Shown here piece by piece: positions 40,587-48,328 of a DNA stretch of 56,120 nt (positions are counted from its first letter, which is position 1; every line of letters begins with the position of its first letter). The stretch is taken from the NCBI GenBank assembly GCA_946413815.1, contig CAMKMD010000020.1:1-56120 (forward strand), in the 5' to 3' direction. Below the pieces are notes generated by a model that had not been told where the DNA came from, made no database searches, and saw nothing but the letters and a program-made list of their open reading frames with translations. The stretch comes from an uncultured Ruminococcus sp. (lineage in GTDB: Bacteria; Bacillota; Clostridia; Oscillospirales; Ruminococcaceae). Both the position numbers and the translations under genes were made by a program.

Positions 40587-40652
40587 GGTATCAGAGGAAG
40601 TATATCTTCCGGCAGCTATACAGTGGATGAGAATATAAAGGAGGAATCATAT

Positions 40653-43211
40653 ATGAGTAAATACAGACGTATCATAAGCGGGCTGCTCTCACTTACGGTA
40701 GCGTTCAGTGCTCTGTCCCTGTCTTCTCCGGCTATATATGCCGACGATACACCTGCACAGTCAGTATCGGACAGCAGCGGGGCAGCAGAGGACGAATCTC
40801 AGGACATTTATGTTACCGGCGACTACGAATACCGGAAGACAGCCGACGGTGAACACGTTGTGATCACTAAATACAACGGCACAGAAGAAAATATCATCAT
40901 ATCCACATCCTTTGGCGGGCTTACTGTCACTGAGATAGGGGAGGGAGCATTCGCCGGCTGCGAGTCAGTACGCCAGGTGCGGTTCCCCGGCTGCGTGGAA
41001 TACATCCGCGATAATGCCTTTGCTGATACCCCGAATCTTGAAAAAGCGGATCTGAGCAGCGGACTGAAAGCCATCGGAAACGATGCTTTCCTGAACTCGG
41101 GTCTGTCATCGGTGAATATCCCCGATACCGTAATCTCAATAGGAAACGGCGCTTTCATGAATACCGGTCTGGTGAATGTCTCTGTACCCGGTTCGGTAAA
41201 GACGGTGGGAACTGTCGGTGAGGCGGGCAGCAATGGAACACCGGTGCACGGAGTATTTGAAAGCTGCAAGTCACTGGAAAAGATCAACTTCGGAAGTGAT
41301 CTGGAGATCATCGGTGACAGGACTTTATATGGCTGCGATAAGCTTAATTCATTAAACTTTGGCGTCATCAGTAAGCAGAAGCTGGAAAGAATAGGCAGTC
41401 AGGCTTTTGAAGGATGTTCGTCATTAGATAATATATTATTCGGACTTCCGCCCTCATTGAAGAAAACAGATGACAGAGCATTTGCAGACTGCACGGGGCT
41501 CCGTTCTTTAAGCTTCCGCAGTAAGGACTGCGATATAGCCTCCACTGCTTTTGAGGGCTGCGAACTGGAGAAAATCGGAGTTCTGCCGGATTCTGCCACA
41601 GAGAGCTGCATAATTCAGAATTTCCCCGATATCCCGGTATCCTATATAACCACGGATGATCCTGTTGCCATAGAATCAGACGGTCTTGAATACAGGATAG
41701 TAACAGTATGGAACGAACCGGGTAAGGTTTCCGTCGAGGCCTATGTATCCGGCTGCCCCGGGGGCACAGAGGAGATCGTTGTTCCGGATAAAGTTAAAGG
41801 GAATCTGCGGGAGTATCCCGTTGTGGGAGTATATGAAAAGGCCTTCGCCGGTCAGGATAAGCTCAGGAGCGTGAATTTGCCGGATACCATCGTGACAATC
41901 GAACCGCAGGCATTCTACGGCACAACTTCACTAAAAACCATTGACCTGCCGGACAGCGTCAGAATTATTCGTGATGGCGCCTTTGCCGGTTCGGGTCTTA
42001 CAGAGATAACACTGCCGGAAAACTGCCGCGTGGGCTCCGAGTACGACTCTGCCTTTCCGCCTGATACAAGCTTCGGTCTGCCCGAAAAGAAGGATTACAT
42101 GGGGGCTTTCGAGAACTGCAGGGAGCTGAAAAGCTTCACCGGTTCAGCAGATATGTACGTGCTTATGTCTCGTATGTTCAGCGGCTGTGAAAAGCTGACT
42201 GAGGTTAAGGGTATAGATGGAGTCACCGAGACAGGTTACAAGGTGTTTGAGAACTGTAAGTCGCTTGAAGAGATAGAGTTCTCAGATGCGATAACCAACA
42301 TAAACGATGGTACTTTTGACGGCTGTACGGCTCTGAAAAAGATAGTTATACCGGCTGAGGAATGCGGTATCCGGGTATATACACTCAGCTCTGATGTGGA
42401 AATATGGTGTTATGAGGATTCCGGACTTGACAGGACCCTAAGAATGTGCGGCTGGAAGAATCTTAAATACCTTGACGCTTCACAGAGAACCACCGTACCG
42501 GCGACTCAGCCCGAGACAGACCCGCCATACTATCCCACGGGGGAGAATATCAGACACGGCGACTCTAACTGTGACGGCAGGATAACAGTAGCCGACGTTG
42601 TGGCCATCCTCCAGTACATCGCTTCTCATCAGAAGTATCCTCTCACCCCCGAGGGACTGCTCAATGCGGATGTGGACGGTGTTATGGGCATCACAGGTTC
42701 TGATGCGCTCATGGTACAGAAGATGGATGCGGGTATCTATTCTATACCTGTACAGGAAAAGGCTGTTTCTGCAAAGCTGATCAAGGTGACCGCAGGAGTG
42801 CGCCACGGCGGCTGGTCAGGTTTCATAGCATACACGCCGGAGGAACTCAGGGAACTGATAACAGCTAATGAAGAATATCCCTATGAAGTTGAAGAGGTCA
42901 GTGACGAGATGTTCAATGACGGTGCGGTCATTCTGATATACAGCCCAATTGATTCGCCGGATCGCTATACCATCATCAGGGAGATGAAGGTGTCCGGCGG
43001 CAGGATCAATGTGGCTACAGAAACCAGAGCGTTTCCGGAACTGAGAGAGCTTGCTACAGGAAGGAAGTATCTGTTTTCAGTACCTGCTGATGAAGTTAAA
43101 GGCATAAGTGAATTTGTATTTGATGATACCTCCCCGCAGTTGTCTCCCGAAGAGGAAAACTCTGCTGAGAAATGGTTCAATGAATGGCTGAACGCACAGC
43201 TTGAAGAATAA
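40653..43211 (+). CDS. Secreted BspA-like leucine-rich-repeat protein with dockerin
   Basis: An exported protein of 852 residues. The signal peptide is about 1-32. Two blocks of LRR_5 (BspA-type) repeats follow, with units such as 'ITEIGEGAFAGCESVRQV', 'AIGNDAFLNSGLSSVNIP' and 'TIEPQAFYGTTSLKTIDLP', over about 60-330 and 350-615; such repeats bind proteins or glycans at the surface. A type I dockerin (about 632-700) has 'GDSNCDGRITVADVVAIL' and 'NADVDGVMGITGSDALMV', so it could dock to a cohesin. The last 150 residues are unassigned. The frame opens at 40623, but GGAGG lies before the ATG at 40653, where the basic signal-peptide start lies. The decayed fragment at 1.3-1.6 kb is a relative. 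Confidence 0.9.
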   Translation: MSKYRRIISGLLSLTVAFSALSLSSPAIYADDTPAQSVSDSSGAAEDESQDIYVTGDYEYRKTADGEHVVITKYNGTEENIIISTSFGGLTVTEIGEGAFAGCESVRQVRFPGCVEYIRDNAFADTPNLEKADLSSGLKAIGNDAFLNSGLSSVNIPDTVISIGNGAFMNTGLVNVSVPGSVKTVGTVGEAGSNGTPVHGVFESCKSLEKINFGSDLEIIGDRTLYGCDKLNSLNFGVISKQKLERIGSQAFEGCSSLDNILFGLPPSLKKTDDRAFADCTGLRSLSFRSKDCDIASTAFEGCELEKIGVLPDSATESCIIQNFPDIPVSYITTDDPVAIESDGLEYRIVTVWNEPGKVSVEAYVSGCPGGTEEIVVPDKVKGNLREYPVVGVYEKAFAGQDKLRSVNLPDTIVTIEPQAFYGTTSLKTIDLPDSVRIIRDGAFAGSGLTEITLPENCRVGSEYDSAFPPDTSFGLPEKKDYMGAFENCRELKSFTGSADMYVLMSRMFSGCEKLTEVKGIDGVTETGYKVFENCKSLEEIEFSDAITNINDGTFDGCTALKKIVIPAEECGIRVYTLSSDVEIWCYEDSGLDRTLRMCGWKNLKYLDASQRTTVPATQPETDPPYYPTGENIRHGDSNCDGRITVADVVAILQYIASHQKYPLTPEGLLNADVDGVMGITGSDALMVQKMDAGIYSIPVQEKAVSAKLIKVTAGVRHGGWSGFIAYTPEELRELITANEEYPYEVEEVSDEMFNDGAVILIYSPIDSPDRYTIIREMKVSGGRINVATETRAFPELRELATGRKYLFSVPADEVKGISEFVFDDTSPQLSPEEENSAEKWFNEWLNAQLEE

Positions 43212-43213
43212 GA

Positions 43214-43241
43214 AAAGCCTCCCGCTTTAAGCGGGAGGCTT
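43214..43241. terminator. Terminator shared by convergent genes
   Basis: AAGCCTCCCGC/GCGGGAGGCTT with a 5-nt loop; TTTC follows on the plus strand and TTTTC on the minus strand. It ends the LRR-dockerin gene and probably the left pilus operon. Confidence 0.8.
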
Positions 43242-43244
43242 TCT

Positions 43245-43332
43245 GTCTGTCAATAAACCTTACATTCTGCTGTGGAGGAATCGGCGATTGCAGGTGCTGA
43301 TGCCCACATCCGCCCGCTTGACTTCTGCGATA
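43245..43332. repeat. Intergenic repeat family I, copy B
   Basis: Starts GTCTGTCAATAAACCTTAC as at 25352 and shares GGAGGAATCGGCG, GATGCCCACATCCGCCCGC and TTGACTTCTGC. It lacks about 38 bp found in copy A, the missing part lying between two TACATT repeats, which suggests deletion by recombination. It ends just beyond the sortase stop codon. Confidence 0.8.
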
Positions 43333-43341
43333 GTTCTGCTG

Positions 43342-44016
43342 CTATTGTTCCTCTACCTCCTCGGGTTTCAGATTTGCACGGACCGTCACCCTGCTCTGTC
43401 CGCTGAGGGTACAGGTAAACAGGGTAAGATCCCATTCTTCCGAGCGGCCGCTGAACATCTGATCGACATTCCTGCCTTCTATAAGCTCCATATAGGATAC
43501 GGTATAGCAGTACTTCCTGCCGAGGGTATCTGTGAATACTATCTCGTCGCCTGTTGCAAGCTCTCCGATTCGTCCGAAGTGGGAGTTGTAGTTATGGGCG
43601 GCGATTATCATATCATTCGTCTCTGCCGAGCCGCTGTAGCGGCAGGGGGAGAGCTTCAGATTCGGATAGCTCCAGCTGCTCATTACCGGCAGCTCGAGTC
43701 CCAGTGAGGGGAGAGTGATATATCCGCAGTAGGCTTCACCGAGCACCATTTTGTCCCCGGCGGCGACGGGCGCTTCCTCCTCCGGCACGTATTCTGCGAA
43801 GAGGTCATCTGTACTTCCGTCCTCTTCGTTCCATGCGGCGGTCGGCGGCTCTGTCGGAGGCTCTGCAGGGATCTCCTCCTTGAGCTTCTCTATTACGCTT
43901 CCGGTATAGTGCTCCGCCTCCCTGCTCTGGTCTGTGTTGTATTTGCACAGAGCGGCGGCAGCAAGCAGAAGCAGCACACCGAGAAGTATGAGTATTCTTC
44001 CTGTATTACTTTTCAT
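43342..44016 (-). CDS. Sortase (second enzyme of left pilus operon)
   Basis: Membrane transpeptidase of 224 residues. One N-terminal helix (about 7-25), then a Glu/Pro-rich spacer (about 48-85), then the sortase barrel with catalytic His in 'IIAAHNYNSHFG', Cys in 'LTLFTCTLSGQSR' and Arg in that same segment. It lacks the C-terminal helix and 'TCTPYG' of class C enzymes, so it more likely belongs to a housekeeping or class D/B-like group, perhaps anchoring the pilus to the wall. Its start overlaps the end of the pilin gene by 11 bp, so the two are coupled. It is the last gene of the operon. Confidence 0.88.
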   Translation of the reverse strand: MKSNTGRILILLGVLLLLAAAALCKYNTDQSREAEHYTGSVIEKLKEEIPAEPPTEPPTAAWNEEDGSTDDLFAEYVPEEEAPVAAGDKMVLGEAYCGYITLPSLGLELPVMSSWSYPNLKLSPCRYSGSAETNDMIIAAHNYNSHFGRIGELATGDEIVFTDTLGRKYCYTVSYMELIEGRNVDQMFSGRSEEWDLTLFTCTLSGQSRVTVRANLKPEEVEEQ

Positions 44017-45049
44017 CCTTCTTCTTTCCGGATATCACTGCGCCTGTACCGATGAGCAGTATTCCGCCGAGGGTAAGAGGTATCACCGGCCACCAGAGCT
44101 GTCCTGTCTGCGCGAGCTTGGAGGGGGTGGTCTCGGGTACGGTCGTTACTGCCGGAGTAGTCTGTGTGGTCACGGTCGTAGTGACTGAAGTTGTGGCTGT
44201 TTCGGTCGCAGCAGCACCTGTAGGAGTAGTCTCGGTCTCTTCGTCGCTGCTGTCGATGGGGATACCGGGATCGAAGGAGTTCCTTACAAGATACTGCGTG
44301 CGGTTAGAGTCGATGAGCACTCTGTAAGGCACAGGTATCTCGTGCTCTGCGACTGTCCATTCTGCACCGGCCTCAAGGGATCCCCAGGTGTATTCCCAGT
44401 CATTCGTCTCATCGAGGGTGACGGAATCATAGTACTCCGAATCCTTGAAGAGATCGACAGTGATGCTTATGGGGCGTTTCTTCTTGCCCGGCTCGTCATC
44501 TATCCAGACCTTCTTTACGGTGTATGTCTTCTCCTGACCGGTTTCGGTCTCGTAGTAGAACTTGGGATATGCATCATAGCTCAGGGAGAAATCCGCATCG
44601 TTTATCTCGATGAGCAGGGTGGAGGGGAAGTACCACTTGTTGTCAATGTTCAGTACCTTGCCCTTTGCCAGGTAGAGACCGTTGCTGAGATTCCCGAATT
44701 CAAGCTCACCCTGAGTGTTGGTATATCCCGTTGACAGCGGGGATACGCCGGCGGCTATGATATAGCTGCCGATAGTCTTTGCGGCGGTATCCACGCTCTC
44801 AGCCGAAAGATCGCCGAGATCCATGCTGTAGCCGTCGAGTTCGGGTATGAGATCCACATCACTGCCGTCTCTTGTACCGACTCTGTAAAGACTCCATTCC
44901 ATACCGTTGAGTATGGTCTCATTCTGCCTGCAATACAGCGTTATGCTCTTATCGTCGGCAGCAGCTGCGTCTGCCGGAAGAAATGCCGAGAGCAGCAGTC
45001 CTGCACCAAGTGTCAGCGCTGCTGTCAGTTTACCTATCCTGTTCGTCAC
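44006..45049 (-). CDS. Small pilin with Cna-B domain and LAQTG signal
   Basis: A 347-residue wall protein. The signal peptide is 1-31 ('LPADAAAA'). Residues about 35-180 resemble a pilin N-domain with 'GLYLAKGKVLNIDNKWYFP'. Residues about 180-270 form a Cna-B-like fold ('YTVKKVWIDDE', 'EYTWGSLEAGAEWTVAE'). A Thr/Ala-rich stalk (275-310) leads to the sorting signal LAQTG, a helix and a basic end 'GKKKDEK'. LAQTG departs from LPxTG, so it may be read by a special sortase, perhaps one of the two in this operon. The GTG start overlaps the stop of the upstream sortase by 4 bp (GTGA). No second pilin is in this operon, so it may act alone or as an accessory to the right-hand pilus. Confidence 0.88.
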   Translation of the reverse strand: MTNRIGKLTAALTLGAGLLLSAFLPADAAAADDKSITLYCRQNETILNGMEWSLYRVGTRDGSDVDLIPELDGYSMDLGDLSAESVDTAAKTIGSYIIAAGVSPLSTGYTNTQGELEFGNLSNGLYLAKGKVLNIDNKWYFPSTLLIEINDADFSLSYDAYPKFYYETETGQEKTYTVKKVWIDDEPGKKKRPISITVDLFKDSEYYDSVTLDETNDWEYTWGSLEAGAEWTVAEHEIPVPYRVLIDSNRTQYLVRNSFDPGIPIDSSDEETETTPTGAAATETATTSVTTTVTTQTTPAVTTVPETTPSKLAQTGQLWWPVIPLTLGGILLIGTGAVISGKKKDEK

Positions 45050-45972
45050 TTCTTTTCACCATCCTTTATATTTCTATCCTTTATATCTGTTATTTCCATT
45101 ACAGAATAATCTGATATATGCTTCTTCTCCCGGCGTCTGCCGCCTGTCAGCCAGAATGCGATGAGCATAACGGCCAGCGGTACGGTTATGACAAGGAGAG
45201 AATCGGTATCGTCAACGAGGACTGCGTCCGCGGGTATCCTTATCTTGCGGACTGTCTCGTCCTCTTCGGGGATATCGTCTATTCTGTGTCCCCTTACAAG
45301 GAGCCTGTGAGTATTTATGCCGTAGGGAGTACAGGTCATGAGTGTGACAAGATCCCTGTCCGGCTCTGCTCTCAGGAGGTCCCTCTCGTAGGGGAGCACT
45401 ACTGATATCTGATCTATCTCATAAGTCAGCACTTCATCGAGTATGGTTATGCTGAAGCGGTCATCCTCCGTCAGCCTGTCGAGCTCCGTGAAGAGCTTTG
45501 CCGATGGAAGTCCTCTGTGGGCGGATATTACGGAGTGTGTTCCCGTTCCTCCGATGGGAAGCGAGGAACCCTGCAGATGTCCTACTGCAACATTGAGCAC
45601 CTCCGGGCTTGTTCCGTGGTAGACCGGGAGATGCACGCTTATCTTGGGAATATCGATATATCCCATGATACCCGTGCCAGTGACGTCGAGTATGCTGTCG
45701 TAATCCGGTATCTGCCCGTAATCCGAAAGGGGATCGGAAAGCGCAGCAAGCGCAGCGTTGTATTCTCCTGCCCTTGCAAGGATGCCGTCCTTCTCGGAGG
45801 TATCCAGTTCTCCGACAGCCTTGTTATAGCTCTCGATGACCCGGGTCTGCGTTCTCTCGTTCCACCAGCTGCTGAAGGATGGGTAGAGGAACACAGCTAT
45901 ACCTGTCAGCATAAGCAGTACAAGTACGGCTGTGAATACGATGTCAGAAGCCTTTTTCTTATTCTTGCTCAT
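45046..45972 (-). CDS. Class C (pilus-polymerising) sortase, left operon
   Basis: A 308-residue membrane sortase that should link pilins. TM1 is about 11-30 and TM2 about 255-275, the two-helix layout of class C. Catalytic residues: His in 'HSVISAHRGLPSAKLF', Cys and Arg in 'LMTCTPYGINTHRLLVRG'. A lid-type 'DYGQIPDYD' segment lies near residue 85. The frame also allows a TTG at 45984; the ATG at 45972 is chosen, overlapping the signal peptidase gene by 14 bp. It overlaps the pilin start by 4 bp. It is close in sequence to the sortase at 55073. Confidence 0.92.
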   Translation of the reverse strand: MSKNKKKASDIVFTAVLVLLMLTGIAVFLYPSFSSWWNERTQTRVIESYNKAVGELDTSEKDGILARAGEYNAALAALSDPLSDYGQIPDYDSILDVTGTGIMGYIDIPKISVHLPVYHGTSPEVLNVAVGHLQGSSLPIGGTGTHSVISAHRGLPSAKLFTELDRLTEDDRFSITILDEVLTYEIDQISVVLPYERDLLRAEPDRDLVTLMTCTPYGINTHRLLVRGHRIDDIPEEDETVRKIRIPADAVLVDDTDSLLVITVPLAVMLIAFWLTGGRRREKKHISDYSVMEITDIKDRNIKDGEKK

Positions 45973-46564
45973 CTGTATCTTCAAATACCAGGAACTGATC
46001 GAAGGGGTAGATCCTTGACCACACTACTCCGAGGATATTTTCATCCGGTACGCAGCCAAAGGCTGAATAGCGGCTGTCCACGGAGACCTCGCGGGAATCA
46101 CCCATTACGAACCAGCGGTTTTCCTTGACTGTGTAGGGGAATTCGATATCGCATTCGCCGAGAGCCGGTACCTTTACGTATGGCTCGTCGAGAGGAACGC
46201 CGTTCAGCCTGACTGTACCGTCCTCAGTGATATCTATAGTATCGCCCGATACGGCGATGACTCTTTTAAGAAGTACCTTCTTATTATAAGTAAGGGCGAT
46301 CACATCTCCCCGCTTTGCGGTCCTCAGCTTGTTGCAGAGAACTATCTGGCCGTTTGAGAGGTTTGGCTCCATGCTTGTTCCTGTCACTCTTACAGCCGGA
46401 AGAAGCAGCACTGACAGAAGAACGCCTGCGGCAGCTGTGACCATCAGGGAGGTCACCGTATTTTTCAGAGTTGCGGCAAAGCCCTTCCTGTAACGCCTTC
46501 TGCTGAGCTCTGAGCGGAGCTGTTCGGCGGTAGGCAGGTCGTCAAGACTCGTGAACCGGCTCAT
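45959..46564 (-). CDS. Signal peptidase I, left pilus operon
   Basis: Membrane serine peptidase of 201 residues that removes signal peptides. One helix (about 34-60) comes before the catalytic Ser in 'VTGTSMEPNLSNG' and Lys in 'VLLKRVIAVSGD', with the late box 'MGDSREVSVDSRYSAFG'. The cytosolic N-terminal 'LPTAEQLRSELSRRRYRKGF' is shared with the second peptidase at 47714. AGGAGG lies 6 bp before the ATG at 46564; the frame extends 10 codons further but without a site. Such dedicated SipA-like peptidases often serve pilus biogenesis. Overlaps its neighbours on both sides. Confidence 0.93.
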   Translation of the reverse strand: MSRFTSLDDLPTAEQLRSELSRRRYRKGFAATLKNTVTSLMVTAAAGVLLSVLLLPAVRVTGTSMEPNLSNGQIVLCNKLRTAKRGDVIALTYNKKVLLKRVIAVSGDTIDITEDGTVRLNGVPLDEPYVKVPALGECDIEFPYTVKENRWFVMGDSREVSVDSRYSAFGCVPDENILGVVWSRIYPFDQFLVFEDTDEQE

Positions 46565-46724
46565 TGCCATCCTCCTTGCCTGCGGGAATCTCACCGGAGA
46601 GCAGGAGCAATCTGGCTCTCAGCCCGTCGTTTTCTTCTTTCAGCCTGTCGGCCTCTTTCCTGAGATAGTAAAGCATTTCGATAAGCTCATCCTTTTTTGC
46701 TTTGCGAAGTTCCTTATCTGTCAT
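46542..46724 (-). CDS. Small coiled-coil protein of pilus operon, 60 aa
   Basis: First gene of the left operon, 60 residues, cytoplasmic. It starts 'MTDKELRKAKKDELIEMLYY' and continues as one charged helix. The start matches the first gene of the right operon ('MTDKEFKRLKRSELIEIIYE'), so both are one family with a conserved 20-residue head and a variable coiled-coil tail. GGAGG precedes the ATG. It overlaps the signal peptidase gene by 23 bp. Function unknown; its place in both operons suggests a role in pilus assembly or membrane targeting of the peptidase. Confidence 0.8.
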   Translation of the reverse strand: MTDKELRKAKKDELIEMLYYLRKEADRLKEENDGLRARLLLLSGEIPAGKEDGNEPVHES

Positions 46725-46774
46725 ATCAACCTCCGGCAGGATATAATTACCCTATGTGTATACTCTTTTAATTC

Positions 46775-46804
46775 ATTATACTACCAATATAGATACAAAG
46801 TCAA
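46775..46804 (-). promoter_or_regulatory. Promoter of left pilus operon
   Basis: TTGACT and TATAAT with 18-bp spacing on the minus strand, about 50 bp before the first gene. Confidence 0.75.
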
Positions 46805-47136
46805 TCAAAGTAGAGAAATCGGATGCACGAAATTGAAAATACTGTCAAAACGCATAATTTAGTACATAAAAATTAGTGCATAATTAAGTAGAAAATGTAC
46901 AAATGGCCAGTAGGCAAAAGATGACTATACGAATTGTAAACAGAGTTTTACAATATGCAAAATTGGTACAAAATAGGTACGCTTTACCAAATGTATAATC
47001 ATTGCGAAATGGACTATATGTAGAATAAAACTTGCCGGACGGCTTGATTTGTTGTTATAATGCACATAATTGCAAGGCGCATATTGTGCGCATTATAACA
47101 AATTTAGCTGAAAAGCTAAAATGTTGCCGATATAAA
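46805..47136. promoter_or_regulatory. Pilus control region rich in inverted repeats
   Basis: No gene is seen. The stretch is much more AT-rich than its neighbours. It holds a direct repeat GCATAATT-AGTA (46852 and 46878), inverted repeats ATTGTAAA/TTTACAAT (46933-46954), a large TTGTTATAATGC/GCATTATAACAA (47052-47101) and a TTTAGCT-GAAA-AGCTAAA hairpin (47103-47120). These are good candidates for regulator sites between the two divergent operons. Confidence 0.55.
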
Positions 47137-47165
47137 TTGACAAATTAAACTTGCGATGATATAAT
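47137..47165 (+). promoter_or_regulatory. Promoter of right pilus operon
   Basis: Perfect TTGACA and TATAAT with 17-bp spacing. The leader is about 150 nt long. Confidence 0.85.
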
Positions 47166-47171
47166 TAGAAC

Positions 47172-47237
47172 ATGGAAAAGGTTATCAGATATTGCGGTGA
47201 CTAAACAATCTGTAGTATTTGATAGATACTTTTCCAT
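47172..47237 (+). promoter_or_regulatory. 5' stem-loop in the right pilus leader
   Basis: ATGGAAAAG (47172-47180) pairs with CTTTTCCAT (47229-47237), and TATCAGATA (47183-47191) pairs with TATTTGATA (47216-47224), leaving a 24-nt loop. The structure starts at the predicted first base of the mRNA and is followed by TTTATTTTT. The loop decamer TAAACAATCT (47202-47211) recurs at 47262-47271. No known riboswitch class matched. Confidence 0.55.
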
Positions 47238-47321
47238 ATGTTTATTTTTGAACTAATTAGGTAAACAATCTACAAATTGTATTCGTAATATATCAAATAA
47301 CTTAACAATAAGTGAGGGCGT

Positions 47322-47693
47322 ATGACAGACAAGGAATTCAAAAGGCTGAAGCGCTCGGAATTGATAGAGATCATCTATGAATACCAGAAGCGCGAGGAGG
47401 CGCTGAACGAGGAGATCGCTTCTCTGAAGGAAAGGCTTGAGGACAAGGAGCTGAAGATAAAGGAATCCGGTTCTATCGCAGAAGCCGCCGTAAAGCTCAA
47501 CGGGCTCTTTGAAGCAGCGCAGAAAACAGCCGATGACTATATAGAGCAGGTGAAGCAGAAATGCACAAAGGAAATAACGGAGGCTGCCAGAAAGGAAGCT
47601 GAGGAGATAATCGCCGCCGCAAGAAAAAAGGCGGAAGATCCCGGAAAGGCTCCGGCTAAGGTTAGTCCGCATAAGAGGAAGGGCAGCCGTTAA
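47322..47693 (+). CDS. Coiled-coil protein of right pilus operon, 123 aa
   Basis: First gene of the right operon. It has the same head as the 60-residue protein at 46542 ('MTDKEFKRLKRSELIEIIYE'), then a long heptad-rich helix with 'EEIASLKERLEDKELK', 'AQKTADDYIEQVKQK' and 'AARKEAEEIIAAARKKAE', and a basic tail 'SPHKRKGSR'. The last part resembles DivIVA-like C-termini, and the coiled coil may form oligomers. GAGGG precedes the ATG. It lies 20 bp before the signal peptidase gene. Function unknown; its constant position next to a signal peptidase suggests a shared job in exporting or sorting pilins. Confidence 0.82.
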   Translation: MTDKEFKRLKRSELIEIIYEYQKREEALNEEIASLKERLEDKELKIKESGSIAEAAVKLNGLFEAAQKTADDYIEQVKQKCTKEITEAARKEAEEIIAAARKKAEDPGKAPAKVSPHKRKGSR

Positions 47694-47713
47694 TATATAA
47701 GGTAGTATAGGAT

Positions 47714-48286
47714 ATGTCTAAGAAAACCAACGAGCCTGTAGTTGTTCCTTCAGTGGAGCAGGTGGAATCAGAGCTCAATAAGATAAAGTACAGGAAGCGG
47801 TTCGTAAAGACGATGTTCAATACACTCGCTGTACTGATAGTAGTTGCAGCCGCCGCAGTTCTTGTATCTACGATATTCATGCCGGTGATACAGGTATCCG
47901 GAGACAGTATGTCGCCGACGCTCAACCACGGAGATGTACTTGTAACACTGAATACGGACAGCATATCGCAGGGCGATCTGTGCTGCGTATCATGGCAGAA
48001 CAAGATGCTTCTTAAAAGAGTCATAGGGCTTCCGGGGGATAAGATCGTTATTGACGGCAGCGGAGACGTATACGTCAATGACAAGCTCCTCGATGAACCG
48101 TATGTAATAAAGAAGAGCATAGGCCAGTGTGATATCACATTCCCCTATGAGGTGCCGGATAACAAGATATTTATCCTCGGCGACAACCGTGAGCTGTCGG
48201 TAGACAGCCGCAATGCTGACATCGGCAGCATAGGCAAGGAACAGATCATCGGAAAGGTGATGTTCAGGATCTGGCCCTTGAAATGA
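47714..48286 (+). CDS. Signal peptidase I, right pilus operon
   Basis: Membrane serine peptidase of 190 residues, paralogous to the one at 45959. The N-terminal cytosolic segment 'PSVEQVESELNKIKYRKRF' matches its twin, then one helix (about 37-58). Catalytic Ser is in 'VSGDSMSPTLNHGD', Lys in 'MLLKRVIGLPGD', and the late box is 'LGDNRELSVDSRN'. It sits immediately before the tip adhesin gene, so it probably processes that very long and unusual signal peptide or the backbone pilin. The ribosome site is weak (TATAGGAT before ATG), which suggests coupling to the coiled-coil gene. Confidence 0.93.
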   Translation: MSKKTNEPVVVPSVEQVESELNKIKYRKRFVKTMFNTLAVLIVVAAAAVLVSTIFMPVIQVSGDSMSPTLNHGDVLVTLNTDSISQGDLCCVSWQNKMLLKRVIGLPGDKIVIDGSGDVYVNDKLLDEPYVIKKSIGQCDITFPYEVPDNKIFILGDNRELSVDSRNADIGSIGKEQIIGKVMFRIWPLK

Positions 48287-48328
48287 TATACTATGTTGAT
48301 CCTGTTGAAAGGAGGTGGAAGACAGCTG

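Noticed and set aside
47166..47321. Cyclic-di-GMP riboswitch in the pilus leader
   Set aside because: The conserved GEMM core sequences were looked for and not found; the stem-loop is of another kind.
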